Origin: Spirodela intermedia
Taxonomy: Eukaryota > Streptophyta > Magnoliopsida > Alismatales > Araceae
Reading direction: 5' to 3'
NCBI GenBank assembly: GCA_902729315.2
Contig: LR746267.1
Location: forward strand, 5,643,386-5,707,385
DNA: 64,000 nt
Shown here: positions 1 to 12,100 of the stretch, piece after piece
Layout of the letters: each line of letters starts with the position of its first letter
Position numbering within the stretch: the stretch's first letter is position 1
Made by a program: the position numbers and the translations under genes
Notes under the pieces: model-generated
Database searches by the model: none
What the model saw: the letters and a program-made list of their open reading frames with translations, nothing else
What the model was told of the DNA's origin: nothing

Positions 1-689
1 CCCTAGAGATTTTGAGGACAACCTATTATTGACACATAAATTTAGTATTTTTGTACACAAATTTTATCATTCACTTTCTATGCGCACTTACCAGATTTTC
101 TACAAAATTCAAATGTGTATGAAACATAAGATCTCATTGTAGATGCTGTTGGTGTTGACACACATAGTGGCTTTTGACACATATAGTAAACAATTTATTG
201 TTGAATAATTTTAAGTATAATTTATTTATAAATATCATGATTATTTTTATCATGAGATAATTATTCTTAACAAATACTCAAATTACATATATTGATGATA
301 TTTTGTAGAATACTATAGTACCTCATTCATAATAATTGCATAATATTTTAATTTATATATTTATTAATTAAGGTTTCAGTTGTGACATCGTTAGAAATTA
401 AACAATACTCAACCTTAACTTCCATCTTCTTGTTATTGTCACACAATCCAATAATTTAATCTTGTTGAATTTTAATTCTTATACATGAAAAATATTTTAA
501 CTATGAAATGACATAACATTTTCAAATATTTATATAGTCTATGATTGTTTCACTTTTGTTGTCTCCAAAATTTACTTCACTTTAATTTATAAGGTTATCC
601 ATTAAAAATACACTTGAAAATAATCTAAGTTTATGAAGAGAAAGCATCACCTCCATTTGTAATGGAAAAGTGCAAAATATAAGGGATAG

Positions 690-889
690 AGAGTGCAAAA
701 TATGGATGCAAAAACATGTTATTCTTTCTTATAAAGTGTGCAAATTTATGTAGGTTGGGGGACACTCCTACAATTATGGATGCAAAAACATGTTCTTCTT
801 TCTTATAGAGAGTGAAAATTTATGTAGGTTGGGGGACACTCCTACAATTATGGATGAAAAAACATGTTCTTCTTTCTTATAGAGAAAAT
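690..889. repeat. Tandem repeat, about 72-76 bp, nearly three copies
   Basis: Copies begin near 701, 777 and 849 with 'atggatgcaaaaacatgtt' or a one-base variant. They share 'tttatgtaggttgggggac'. Neighbouring copies are nearly identical, so the amplification is fairly recent. No coding role is visible. Confidence 0.8.
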
Positions 890-1844
890 CATCTGATATT
901 AAACAAGAAAGCAACCAACCTTTTATGTAATGGAATTTGTATAGTCTCATTAGGTACAGATTGTACTAATACCCATAACAATTTTTTTGTGTTTGTTGCA
1001 AGTTTAGGCTTCATCATTCTATACAAATTGTACAAAGTTTTGGTTTAGGAACTCAAATTTCTTTTAGATGAATTACTTTAAACTAATTTTTCGACCCATA
1101 TGCATCTAGGTTTTCTTAGAAAAATTTGATATCTTGATTGTTGGATTTAATCGATTAAGTAGAATACCAAGAGGGGGGATTGAATTAGTTTCTTATGTTT
1201 TATATTTTATTCTTTTGTTATGTTCATGTGTGTATATGTCAACAAACGTTCTGACACAATTTCTCTATTGTAATTATAGGTTTTCTTAAATTAGTCTTCT
1301 TTTTTATACAATTTCACTCTAGTTTCTCTCTCTCACTCATCACCATGAGAGACACATGAGTTTTTGTACTAGATCACCCTTCAGGGGCTACATCAAATTT
1401 TAGAGGATCCTTCCTACTTGATTTCACTATTTCTTTCTAAAAATATAACTAATTTCATGAGATCAGTAGCCAAAACATTCATGTCCAATCTTCATAGAGA
1501 CCACAGCCCTCTTTGGGTAGAGTGTGACCCTCAACACCACATATCTAAGTTGAGTACATAGATAGAAGTAATTTTAGTAACAATTATTGACTTTATTAAT
1601 CAGTATATAATAGGTCATATGATGCAGCTTTCAACTCTTTACAGTAACTTTGCTTTGAAAAATGGAATATGATCCACTTTTCAACTTGAATAAATGAAGT
1701 GGATGGATATCTTCATTTTGCATTGGTTCTAGTTTTTTGTAAGCTCATTTTATTTATCCTCCAACATCTCCTTGTCATTTCAGCACCTAAGAAACTGTCA
1801 TACAAATTCGAAATTCTTCCTATTTCTCCACCATCATGTTAGTG

Positions 1845-2290
1845 ATCTTCAATTGCTCTTCAATTTGAAGCTTTTCATTCTCACATAGGTTGCCCTTGAT
1901 TTTTATCTCAAAATATGTAATACATTTACATATATTTTTTACTTTTAAGATTTAAGTTAGACTTAGTCATTGAGATTCTCATTTAACATATGTTGTAGAT
2001 GTATTATCATCTGAAATCTATTATTTTGATCTCTAGTTGTTCTTTAGTTCAAAGCTTTCCATTCTCATGTACATTATTCTTGATATTTTATCACGAGATA
2101 CATAATGAAACAATGGACATTTTTTTTTTTCATGGTCGAGCTTAAATAGAGCTATTGAACTTGTCATTCTATCCATGTATTCTATTAACCTGATGTTCTC
2201 TAGAATATGTGCTATCGACCTTCAGTTGTTTTTCACTTTGAGACTTGAAGTTTTCTCATAGATCATGTTGGAAAATTCAGTTTGGAGATA
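1845..2290 (-). repeat. Diverged repeat of about 185 bp, three copies; possible coiled-coil coding relic
   Basis: Related blocks begin near 1845, 2030 and 2215. On the minus strand each keeps traces of a shared peptide pattern. The first block reads CENEKLQIEEQLKI in one frame. The second reads HENGKL, a stop, then KEQLEIKI. The third is more decayed. The pattern resembles a repeated coiled-coil segment. Stops and shifts show it is not functional now. The parent gene was not identified. Confidence 0.35.
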
Positions 2291-3299
2291 ATGAGATTCA
2301 TCAATGATTGTTTCTACTTTAGATGTTGAGATGAAGTAAGTTCATCTATTTCTCTATGTATTGCGCCGACATGTTACTATCCAAGCTATGAGACAAACTT
2401 CTCTACTTCTGTGAGAGTATTATGAGAATGCTTCATTTTAGTCATTGTGTAGGCCTTAAGTTTAATTACTTCCTTAGACATTAATCATTTGATATTACTT
2501 CATATTTTCTTGATCAGCTTTCTAGCATGCCAATGTCTTGATTTCAAATCCCATCAATGTCTTTGTCCTTCATGAGATTCTAATTTTTTTCTAGCATATG
2601 TCTTGGATTTGAATCTCACACCTAAACTTGTGTTTTGATATTTCAAATATTTCTTTTGCTGAAGATTCTATTTTCATATCGCTCAAGTCTTGAATTCAAA
2701 TCCTGTAAATGACTTTTTCTTTATGGATTGTATGTAAGACATGAAAAATTTCAAGTAATATAGTGCTACATTATATTTGACATGAAAAATATTTTAGGTA
2801 CATCTTTAAATTTATTATTAGTCATAAGATTATTTCAAACATCATCATAATATATCTTGAATGATAATAGACTTATAACGTAAACATACATGCAATCAAT
2901 TTAAATTTAAGTAAATATTCAATAATAATTTGTAAATTATTTGTAAATAAATTTTTCATTAGGTGTGTCAAAACTAAGGGCATCAACATTAATTCAATCC
3001 AAGTCCTTTCTACTAGAAACCCTAGCTTTCATGTATGAACTTTAAAAAAAAAAATTATAAGTAATTTATTACTCAATACTTTCTTTAATTTCAAATTGTG
3101 TATTTGATATGCACTTGTCATTATGTTTAAATACATATTATCTAATAATATTTACAACTAAGACAATAAAATATTAGTATAATAGTAAGTCTCAAGTTGA
3201 ACACAAGGAGATTGATTAATTAGTCATGAAATTAATTTAGTTTATGTATAAATTTTAATATTTTATCAATATTTAAGAGAAATACTAAGATAGAACGAT

Positions 3300-3500
3300 G
3301 AGGTAAGAAGAAGGAGAGGAGAAAATCTCATGTGAGATAGAGAGAGAGAAAGGCCTCCTAAGATAGAGAGAAAAGGAGATCAATCAATGGAGAGATAAAA
3401 AGAGATCAATTGATAGAGAGAGAGAGAGAGAGATCTCATGAGAGACAGAGAGAGAAGAACAAGTCTCATGAGAGAGGGAGAGAGAGAAATAAGACAATAA
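3300..3500. repeat. AG-rich simple-sequence belt
   Basis: Runs of 'agagagag' alternate with 'gatcaat' and 'ctcatgagag' spacers. This is a compound microsatellite with no sign of coding. Confidence 0.8.
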
Positions 3501-5639
3501 TAAATTAAGAGAGAAATACAATTAACTTGTTTTCATGTTGACCATTATTCTTAGATGAATATCTACTTGAGAATTCACACACATGACATGAGGTCAGCTG
3601 TTAATGCCTCTAATTTATTTTAACCATTAGACGCTCATTAGTCAACCTTTAATCTTAGTGATTTTACATTCAAAAAAAGAAAAATATTTATTATTTACAA
3701 AATACCAAGAACATGATATGTTGAGATTCAACTATGAAAAACATGAAAAATAAGTTGAAAATAATCTTAGCTTGATCTTAGATGAGTTTCAGAGGATTTA
3801 GAAGAAGAACAAAGATTTTCATCAAGTTTTAAATTAGTTTTTACTCATTTCTATTGGAACATGTATGAAATAAAAATAACTTGTTGTAAAAAGCAGTTAA
3901 GGAAATGTTGAAAGTTGAAAATAAACTATTGTTCAAATTTAGTCTGCCTCTTGGGCAACTAAAGACACTAGTGTAGTGGCTTGGTTTTGTCTGAATGTGT
4001 CACACCATGCCAAAAGTTGTAGAAGTATCATCTAAAAGTGTTAGTCAAAGAGATCCATCGAAAGGAGAGATCAACCATATTGTCACCATTGTCTAGGGGG
4101 AAAAGAGAAGAGGTAACCACTCACCAAAGGCCTTAAGTGGAGTTAGAAAAGAAAGGAATGAATTTGTCGATCATTAGAAATATTGATCATGCAAAAAGAA
4201 GAATGAACAGATTGTCATATTCACAAGTACTGTCAAGATTTTAAAGATAATCGATAATATCTACTTTACTAGATAATAACTAATTATTATCTTTATATCT
4301 CTAATAATGATATGTGTAAAAATTTGAGTTCTTGGTGTCATGACACTTTGAGAGCCAATGGATTAAATGTGCTTGGTCATATGGCATGCTAAGCAATGCA
4401 AGATCAACTTGCTACCAACTGTTGTTGATGGATAACTTAAGTCTCTAGTACTGTGGCACCTCCTTAGCTATCAGATCATCATTTTAGGCTATGTGCGTTA
4501 TGAGTGGCATTGGATTCGTGAACCGCCAATGGATTACTTAACACTTTTAAGATTGTGATAGTTCACTAACTATAGAATCTCACTTATCTAATAACATGAC
4601 TCACTAAACACTATTAGATCACACTGCGCCCCAAATGGCTGCCCTGAAACACACGAGAATATTTAGTCTCGCATCGAAAATAATTCAGAGACTGAGTTGA
4701 ATATAAATCAAAATTAGGTTCTCTTAGCAAAGATCTCTTCTCCCAAAAAAAAATAATGCCTAGAACAATTTTGAGAGAAGGTAAAAAGGTATTCTACCTT
4801 CACGCACACATGTGTGTATGATGCTCCTTACTCTATGATTGGATGGCCACCAGGATGTGGTAGGGGAGTGATGCACACATGTGCAAAGTAAGTCCTCTGC
4901 CACTTGAGCCCAGCTTATGGTCAGTCCCCTAGTCTAGGTTTACCCACTCGACCATAGTACCCCCTCTAGGTCAATTGTTGAGTGCCAACTTACCAACGGG
5001 CAGTGATATTCCTATATTTATAAGTCTAGGTTTATTTTTTTAATTTCTAAATAATAAAAAATTATGCTAACTAATTTAACTTCAGACTTATAAAATTAAC
5101 AATATATTCCTATATTTATTCTGGTTGAAAAAATAAAATAAAATAATATCTCATCTTGACTCCATTAAGTTTTTTTTTATGTTCTAACCTTAAATTTAGA
5201 GCTTGTGTATGGAATCATTAATTAATTACTCACATTTACTTAGTTGAGACAAGTGAAGATTATGTTGATTCCCTTGGTTCTAGTGTTACAAGTGAAAAAT
5301 TATCTGCAATTCATTGAATATTTATGATTACCTATGTATTTCACTAATGTTCCTCAAATATTCAATATGATTATCATATTTATTACATTAATTATGATTG
5401 ATGATCTTATCATTTTATCACAAAAATTGAATTCAAGGTCTTAATCCTTGATATTTAATGATTCTTCATGTTAGGAATACATGATTAATAAAGATTACTA
5501 GTTGAAAAATTATTCTCCAATGAAATGAATGGTTAAATGGATGTAAGAAAATCATGCAAATGATCTTATCTATGCTTCCCCAAAAAATCTTTAAAAAGTT
5601 AAATTGTTGAGTACAGAACCATCTTTGAAAATTGTTCAT

Positions 5640-7690
5640 GTTACGTTAAAAGCCACCTATATCTTTTGTCTTTCCACATGTGGTTTACTTTTTGAGCAAT
5701 GGATTGTTAATGCTTTACTTCAACTTTATTAGCTAATTGACCTAAATTTCACCCGTGTAAAAAAATATGTATTTATTGGACATCCCACTTGGCTTAAAAG
5801 GTCATAAACCTTATGATCTTGAGATAAAGGTGATTTTTATCCCATGCAATATCTTCCATGAAGATATATTTCATTTCATTCACCTACCAATCTAGACCCT
5901 TAGCTAGACTCATTTTCAGATTTAGTTATTCAATTTGTTGAGCTTGATTATCTTCTTACAATATTGAATGATATCACTAGGAGTACACCATCTCCACATC
6001 CACATTAATCTCTATGGACACATAAGTCTACACATATTGGCAACCACAATCTTACCTTCATGATTTCTATTGTAATACCTTATCTCATATTTTATTCAAT
6101 AAGACAATAGCTTTATCCTTTGTCTAACTATCTATCTTATAATTAATTTCCTCTTCTTGTCCAATAAATAATTTATTTTAAAAATTGCATCCAACTATGG
6201 ATCACACTTTTATAAAGAAGTTATCAAAATTCTTTAGTGATTCATCATCTATGTATCAATAGGAAAACATATAATAGGATGTCAATAGATCAGAAACTCA
6301 AATATAATTCTAATGGTTGTTTAGAGAGGTAGATAGCTTTCCTATTTGCCAAGAGTTATTCACAACAAGAAGGTGCTAATTTTCTTGAAACAAATTCTCT
6401 TTTTTCAAAATCTAATTACTATCAAACTCTTGTCAGCATTTGTTGTTAAAAACCATTAACAATTTTATACAATTAATTTTTAATAATACTTTACTCAATG
6501 GTGATTAACTTAAAGAAGCATAAATAGATGTCTTTAAAATTTCATTGTGAAGATAGACTTGTTTGCAAACTTTATGAATGTATCTAAGACAATGTTACAC
6601 CTTCAGACATTGATATTATAACTTATGAAGTTCTTACTTCAATATGAAGTTATTAAGTCTAAATTTGATTACTCTTTATTTTGCATATTTCATAATATTT
6701 ACTTTGAAACTCTACTTATTTATTTCGATAACATCATCTTCTTAGAACCTTCTCTCTTCTTTATCAATGATTTAAATTTTTTCTTGTACACTCAACTTAC
6801 ACAAAGATTTTAGATCTTGAGATTTTTTGGGCTTATAAATTACTAGATTTTCTACAAGCATTGTAATATTTCAATGATGTTATGCTTTATAGTAATTAGA
6901 AGATACTAGTTTTCTTGGATCCAAACCTATTATTGTTCTTTTTGGATTCTAAACTACAATTTAATATTGCAATAAGACAATTACTTGAAGATGCATTATA
7001 GTATTGACAACTAAATGATCATCTACCATATTTGATGCTTTCACTTCATGATATTACTTTCATAGTATGCAAACTAAGTCCATTTAGAACTCAACAACAA
7101 CTTCCATGCTTACATGCAATATATAATCTACCACTTTACTTAAAATCAATACTTTGCTAAGGAAGGAATATTATTTTCCACTTCATCTTATTTAAAACTT
7201 TGAGCTTTTTTTAATGTAGATTAGGCTGTATGTTCCAATTCTTATAAATCAATTATTAAATTTTATATTTTTCTTAATGATTCATTCTTAATAGGATTTA
7301 AAGAAATAATCAGCCATATCTTGCTCATCAATTGAAGTTGACTATCATCCATTAAATCAAGATTGCCAAGCTTGTTTGGATACAACATCTAACATACAAA
7401 CTTAATATTAAAACACTTATATTATTTCTCTTCTCCTGTGACAATCAAGATGCCATTCATGTTACATCAAATCCCATCAGTCATGAGCCCACAAACCATA
7501 TTAAGACTAATTGTCATTGTATCTATGCAAAAGTTATCAATGGCATTGCCTAGTTTCTTCCAATTTACTCTAATATTTAATTAGCAGACTTTTTCCACCA
7601 AACCTCTCTCTCTTCTTGTTTATCTTTTTTTTTACTATCCAAGATGGCTATTAAAAATAGTTTTAGCTCATCTTGAGGGGGAGTCTTAGG
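5640..7690 (+). mobile_element. Decayed Ty1/copia retrotransposon, pol remnant
   Basis: Degenerate copia pol pieces occur in the expected order on the plus strand. Near 5750-5880, broken frames give KKYVFIGHP and PYDLEIKVIF, like the end of copia integrase and the following linker. At 6625-6813 an open stretch carries LLQYEVIKSKFDYSLF and LLIYFDNIIF, the reverse transcriptase active-site region with YVDD changed to YFDN (6721-6732). Near 7300-7350, SSIEVDYHPL matches the RNase H 'SSAEAEYRAL' block. Near 7450-7540, HEPTNHIKTNCHCIYAKV matches 'HERTKHIEIDCHFVREKV'. Many stops and shifts make it inactive. LTRs were not delimited. Confidence 0.8.
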
Positions 7691-8148
7691 TTCTTCCATG
7701 TGTGAACACGTGTAAAATACTTTCCCTCCAGTGAAATAAATTGAGGATTTTTTTATTTTTATTCCTTTTCTCTCTCACTCCAGCCACTTCCATCCGTACG
7801 GTTCTCCCCGCCGTCTCTTGGATGAGAGAGAGAGAGCCTTGTCTCATTGTTGGAATGAGAGAGAGAGAGGTTCTCGTTGTAAACCCACTTCTCGCTGTCG
7901 GTTTGCGTTTAATCTCATTCTTACGTAGAGAAGTCGAGATCGAGACTAAGACGGGGAACAACGTTGAGAGCTGTGTCTTGCCTCTCTTAGAACGATGAAA
8001 GATGGAGAGTGAGAGGGGGAGAGACAGGGAAGGAGAGAGAATTTGAGAGGGAGGGAGAGAGAAAGAGAGAGAGAGAGGGAGAGAACCTCTCTCCGAGTAG
8101 GTGATATCTAAGGTATAACGTCGGGCTTTAGGTTTCATCGGCGTGGCA

Positions 8149-8655
8149 ATGGAGCAGAACCCTGGAGCGGCGATCTCCCTGCCTCCTTTCCGGCCCTCGG
8201 AAGTAGACTGCCTGTGGGAGTAGATGGGCGACCCGCAGGTCGCTCAGTTCGCCAGCTGGGACGCCTGCGCAACCAAGGCCTCGGCCGCCGACTACCTTGC
8301 CGCCACAATCCTTCCCCAACCCTGGTACAGAGCCATCTGCCTCCACGAGAGACCCGTCGGCTTCGTTGCCGCAAGGCCGGGGACGGCGATCGATCGGTGT
8401 AGGGCGGAGCTGTCGTACGGCGTAGCGGAGATATATGTAGCAGCGGCGGCGGTTGGGATGGCGGTGGCGGCGCTGTTTGCGGAGTTGCCGGAGCTGGAGA
8501 GGGTGGAGGGGCTGGTCGCCGTGGAGAACAAGGCCTCCAAGCGGGTCCTGGGGAAGGCGGGGTTCGTCAGGGGAGTCTTGAGGAGGTACCGTGTCGTCAG
8601 AGGGAAGCTCTGGGACATGGTGTGCGACAGCCTCACCCACCCAGATCTACCGTGA
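8149..8655 (+). pseudogene. GNAT N-acetyltransferase pseudogene (premature stop, P-loop lesion)
   Basis: From the ATG at 8149 the frame runs 24 codons to a TAG at 8221-8223, then continues open in the same frame to 8655. The whole frame matches the plant RimJ/RimL-like GNAT family and the two intact copies in this window. The stop lies where Arabidopsis relatives carry Trp in a 'KWAGDEDV'-type segment, so TGG to TAG is the simplest change. A second lesion lies in the acetyl-CoA P-loop: where relatives read about W-x-R-G-[IV]-A-T-A-A, this copy reads IYVAAAAVG and is about four residues shorter. The core blocks PQPWYRAICLHERPVGFVAARP-like and VEGLVAVENKASKRVLGKAGF-like survive. A protein started at 8224 would lack the first strand and the cofactor loop. 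It differs from the other copies in being very GC-rich. Alternative: a recently silenced gene still transcribed. Confidence 0.8.
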
Positions 8656-8714
8656 CTCTCCTCTCTTTCTCTCTCTGCCATTCAGAGTCTGTCTGAGTCC
8701 TCTCCATATGTTCG

Positions 8715-8717
<3 letters not shown>

Positions 8718-8751
<34 letters not shown>
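8718..8751. repeat. (TC)n microsatellite
   Basis: A nearly perfect TC run lies between the GNAT pseudogene and the 3' end of the WDR4-like gene. Confidence 0.95.
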
Positions 8752-8755
<4 letters not shown>

Positions 8756-9100
8756 GTCTTTTTCTCTCTCGTCTTTTCCTCGGCAAGAGTTATCGAGTCA
8801 CCAGGAAAGCTCTGCGCCGTTGAGAGCAACAATCTTGGCTACATATCTCTCTCTCTATCTATCTCGCTCGACTTCTGTTCTTCGCTATAGTCCGTCTCCT
8901 CTCGTCGTCTCTCTGATCTACAGCGGTCCTCGTGGTATCGGCCGGCACATCGTACCCACCGGCACTCGCCTTGGAAACGGGCATATCCGCAAATAAAAAA
9001 ATAAAAATTCTCCATGGAGCACTCTCGCCGAACAACCAAACTAGTAAACCTGCCGGGAAGGGGCATATGTCCAATTAAACAATTTCCACGGTAAAAAAAT

Positions 9101-12100
9101 TCAACAGTGTAGGTCCCTCCCTCGTTGATGCTGCTGCTCCTGTTTCTGTTTCCTGTCGTTGCGGCTCCTCTTCCTCAGCTCTCGGTTCTCCACCGAGTAC
9201 TGTCTCTTCACCAGCAGATCTCTCACCGCCGCCGCCGCCACCTCCGCCGCCGCCGCCAGCAACTCCTCCTCTTCTCCGGCCACCTCCGGCCGCCCCTGCA
9301 GCCCTCCGAGCAGCCTCCGGCCCCCGGGAACCTCGCCGTCTTCCAAGACCCTAGCCCCGGCGGCGGCGGCGCCGAGCACTTCGACGACTCTCAGCCGAGT
9401 CAGGGCCGCCGCAGGACTCCGAGAAGAACGATCCGAGGCTCCCATGGCCATCCACAATCTCTCTCCCGCAGAGCTCGTCCCCAAGCTCGTCGGAACGAAG
9501 GCATTACCGACGACGACGACCTGCCAAGGAAGTAAGGATACTGAGAAGGCTACTTCCAATCTCAAGACCAGAGCGAGAATCGATTCTCTCGATCGAATCG
9601 TCCGGAAAAATAGGACGAAAAACACGAGTCTACGGCTCTCGAAGAGGAACAGAGATTCCATTACATATCATCCCAGAGTTCCCTATGGTTAGTACACTTT
9701 CCAATCAGATGAACCCTAACGTTTCTGCGAACGTTCTCGGAATCCCATGCCAGAAGAGACCAAGAAACACAGATTCCACCGCATATAGCCCAGACTTTCC
9801 TATCATCAGTATAATTTCCAATCAAATTAACCCTACATTTCTGCAAACTTTCTCGGAATCCATGCTAGAAGAGGCCAAGAATTTGCTATAATAGATTCGG
9901 AATTCTTACCCTAGCAAGATTGAGACTTTTACCAGGGAAGTTGCACCTCATGAGGACCACTCCGTGTAATCTATGCCAGAAAATTGTTTTGACTAATTTA
10001 GTTGACTGCCAGATAAAGATGATGACATTGAAATCGGAACAAGTATTAGAGATTTACCCCTGAACAATCGCAGCAATTAAGGAACCGTCGGGAGCGGCGC
10101 ATAGATCGGTGACTGCTGCAGTGTTCTGATTCTGCTCTTCTCGATCGGGCCCCAGAACTCCTGCCTTTTAAAAGCATATGCAAGACCATTGAAGATACAA
10201 CTCCGACGAGAAAAAGAAAAAAGTAAACTTATAAACATTTGTGAAAGAAATTTCCTGCTTCTGAGACGATTTTCTTTCTTCATTTACTCAAGGTTTGACC
10301 TGAAGAAGCTCACCCATGATCTGGGAAACACTGACTCTAGATTTTCCCTAGATGCTACTATCACTTCCAGACACTGTTTTAACACAAGTTACTAATAATA
10401 TCTTATACCAAATTCCAGACCAACCATCTTTACTAGCTAGATGAGATAATGGCTGCAAACTTCTGATAGTAATTGAAACTAGAAAAAGAGCATTGAAGAT
10501 GGCAATCTCTTCTCTGTTGGGAGCCTTGTTGAAAGGGTTGACCAAAACTGTTACATGAAACAATATAAGAGAATCTTTTGCAGTGTTATTACTGAAGAAT
10601 TTGGACATTGTGCTGATATTGATTGAGGGTTGACTTTTCTCGCAGTCAAATGAATCACAAAAAACACATTAAAAAAGGATTGTTCTCTTCCTTAGTTTTC
10701 ATCTTTTTTTTTATTTCTTCTCCGAGTATAACACTACCCAGTGACAATCATGCATTGCTCACCATAGGAAAATAAAAAAAGAAAGGCTTTTCAAATCATT
10801 CAATCAAAGCCTTAACGAGCAAGCAGTTCAAGTGTTTAAGGCTACACTTTACAAAATAAAACCTCAGAATACGCAAAGCAACGGGAGAAATCCCCAAAAA
10901 ATCAGACTGCACCAAGCTGAACAGCTTGAGATTTGATAATCTGGGAATAGTTTCTTCTGTGATGCACTGAAAAAGTCGGGCTCAATCCACAGATTACAAA
11001 GGCTCAACTAGGCAACATAGTTGGCACCAAGATTGAACCAGAGAAACACTTTCACCGGCTACCAACTCACACATCCTGGCAGCAAATCTGGGCTGCACAC
11101 CCACTTGAAGACAAGGCATCAACATAGATTCTGAACTATCTATGGTAGGGAATTTATTTTTTTCATTTCTCTTATTCATGACCTCTTAACTTTATAATTA
11201 AAAGTTAAATATGCCTTTTTAGTTTTTACCTCAGATCAGCAACGTTTCCTCAAATCAGATGATTAAGCTGATCTGGTCCCTGCAGCTCAAGCTTGACATT
11301 AGTTCATAAGTTAAAAATCTTCCTAAGTTTTTTATACCACAAAACCCGAATTTGCTTCATCTTTTTTTTTTCACGCTAACCAGAAGAGCCGAGAGTCATC
11401 AAGGAGCAGTCTGAGAGCAAGAGCATTTGAGGATCTTCAGTAAGAATGGCCAGCTTTGTATCGGCTATGCAGTGGGCATGGGCATCCATTAATGGTTGAC
11501 AGACAATATAAAGAAGCTCCCCCATGTTTGATACTCACAGGTTACATTCTAAATTAATATTTGAATGCATATATACTCGCGGCTGTATAATCTTGCTAAC
11601 ACAAGAGGTTGGGTGGAAAAAACACAAGGCACATTTACCATGCTAACCCATAAGCTTTCCCATCTTTAATGGAAGAGGTTATAAGACGTATCTACCTTCA
11701 GTCCAACCTCACAGGTATCAAGCAGGCACCCAGTTAAGAAGTTCCACAAGCACACCTGAAAAAGTTAAACTATCATAACATGAGTCTCTCTGGTTTCAAA
11801 GGCCTCGTCAGCAGGTGAGTCAGAGGTAACTTTCAGGTATATAAATGAACTCACAGTTGAATCACCACTTCCGGATAAAAGAAAGGCCTGGCCAGAATCT
11901 TGGGCGCAAATGAAAGCTAAACATGAGACAAAGCTGAAAATCATAGGGGGAGAACGGCCATTAATCACATAAAAACGATGATGAGAATAAAACGATATGC
12001 ATCTAAATTCAGGGGCACTACAGGCACCGTTTAAAATATATCCTCCAATTATCAGCCATGTTAGCATCCACACAGAGGGAAAAGAGAAGGCCATAGAACA

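Larger units (their letters stand above)
1..5600. other. AT-rich intergenic DNA, no gene recognised
   Basis: No open frame here has coding character. The stretch holds short tandem repeats near 690-890, diverged repeats near 1845-2290, and an AG-rich simple-sequence belt near 3300-3500. A weakly LTR-like tail lies near 4640-5000, with a short 'tttagtctcgcatcg' motif and an 'acacatgtg ... cacttgagccc' pattern that recalls the Athila-like LTRs further right. Everything beyond the repeats is too decayed to name. Confidence 0.6.

Noticed and set aside
7741-7998. 85-codon plus-strand frame before the GNAT pseudogene
   Set aside because: It has no ATG-linked domain, is rich in simple Arg/Glu runs from AG repeats, and overlaps an equally long minus-strand frame.
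8128-8681. Several minus-strand frames across the GNAT pseudogene
   Set aside because: They are shadows of the GC-rich plus-strand gene. Only the plus-strand translation shows family motifs.
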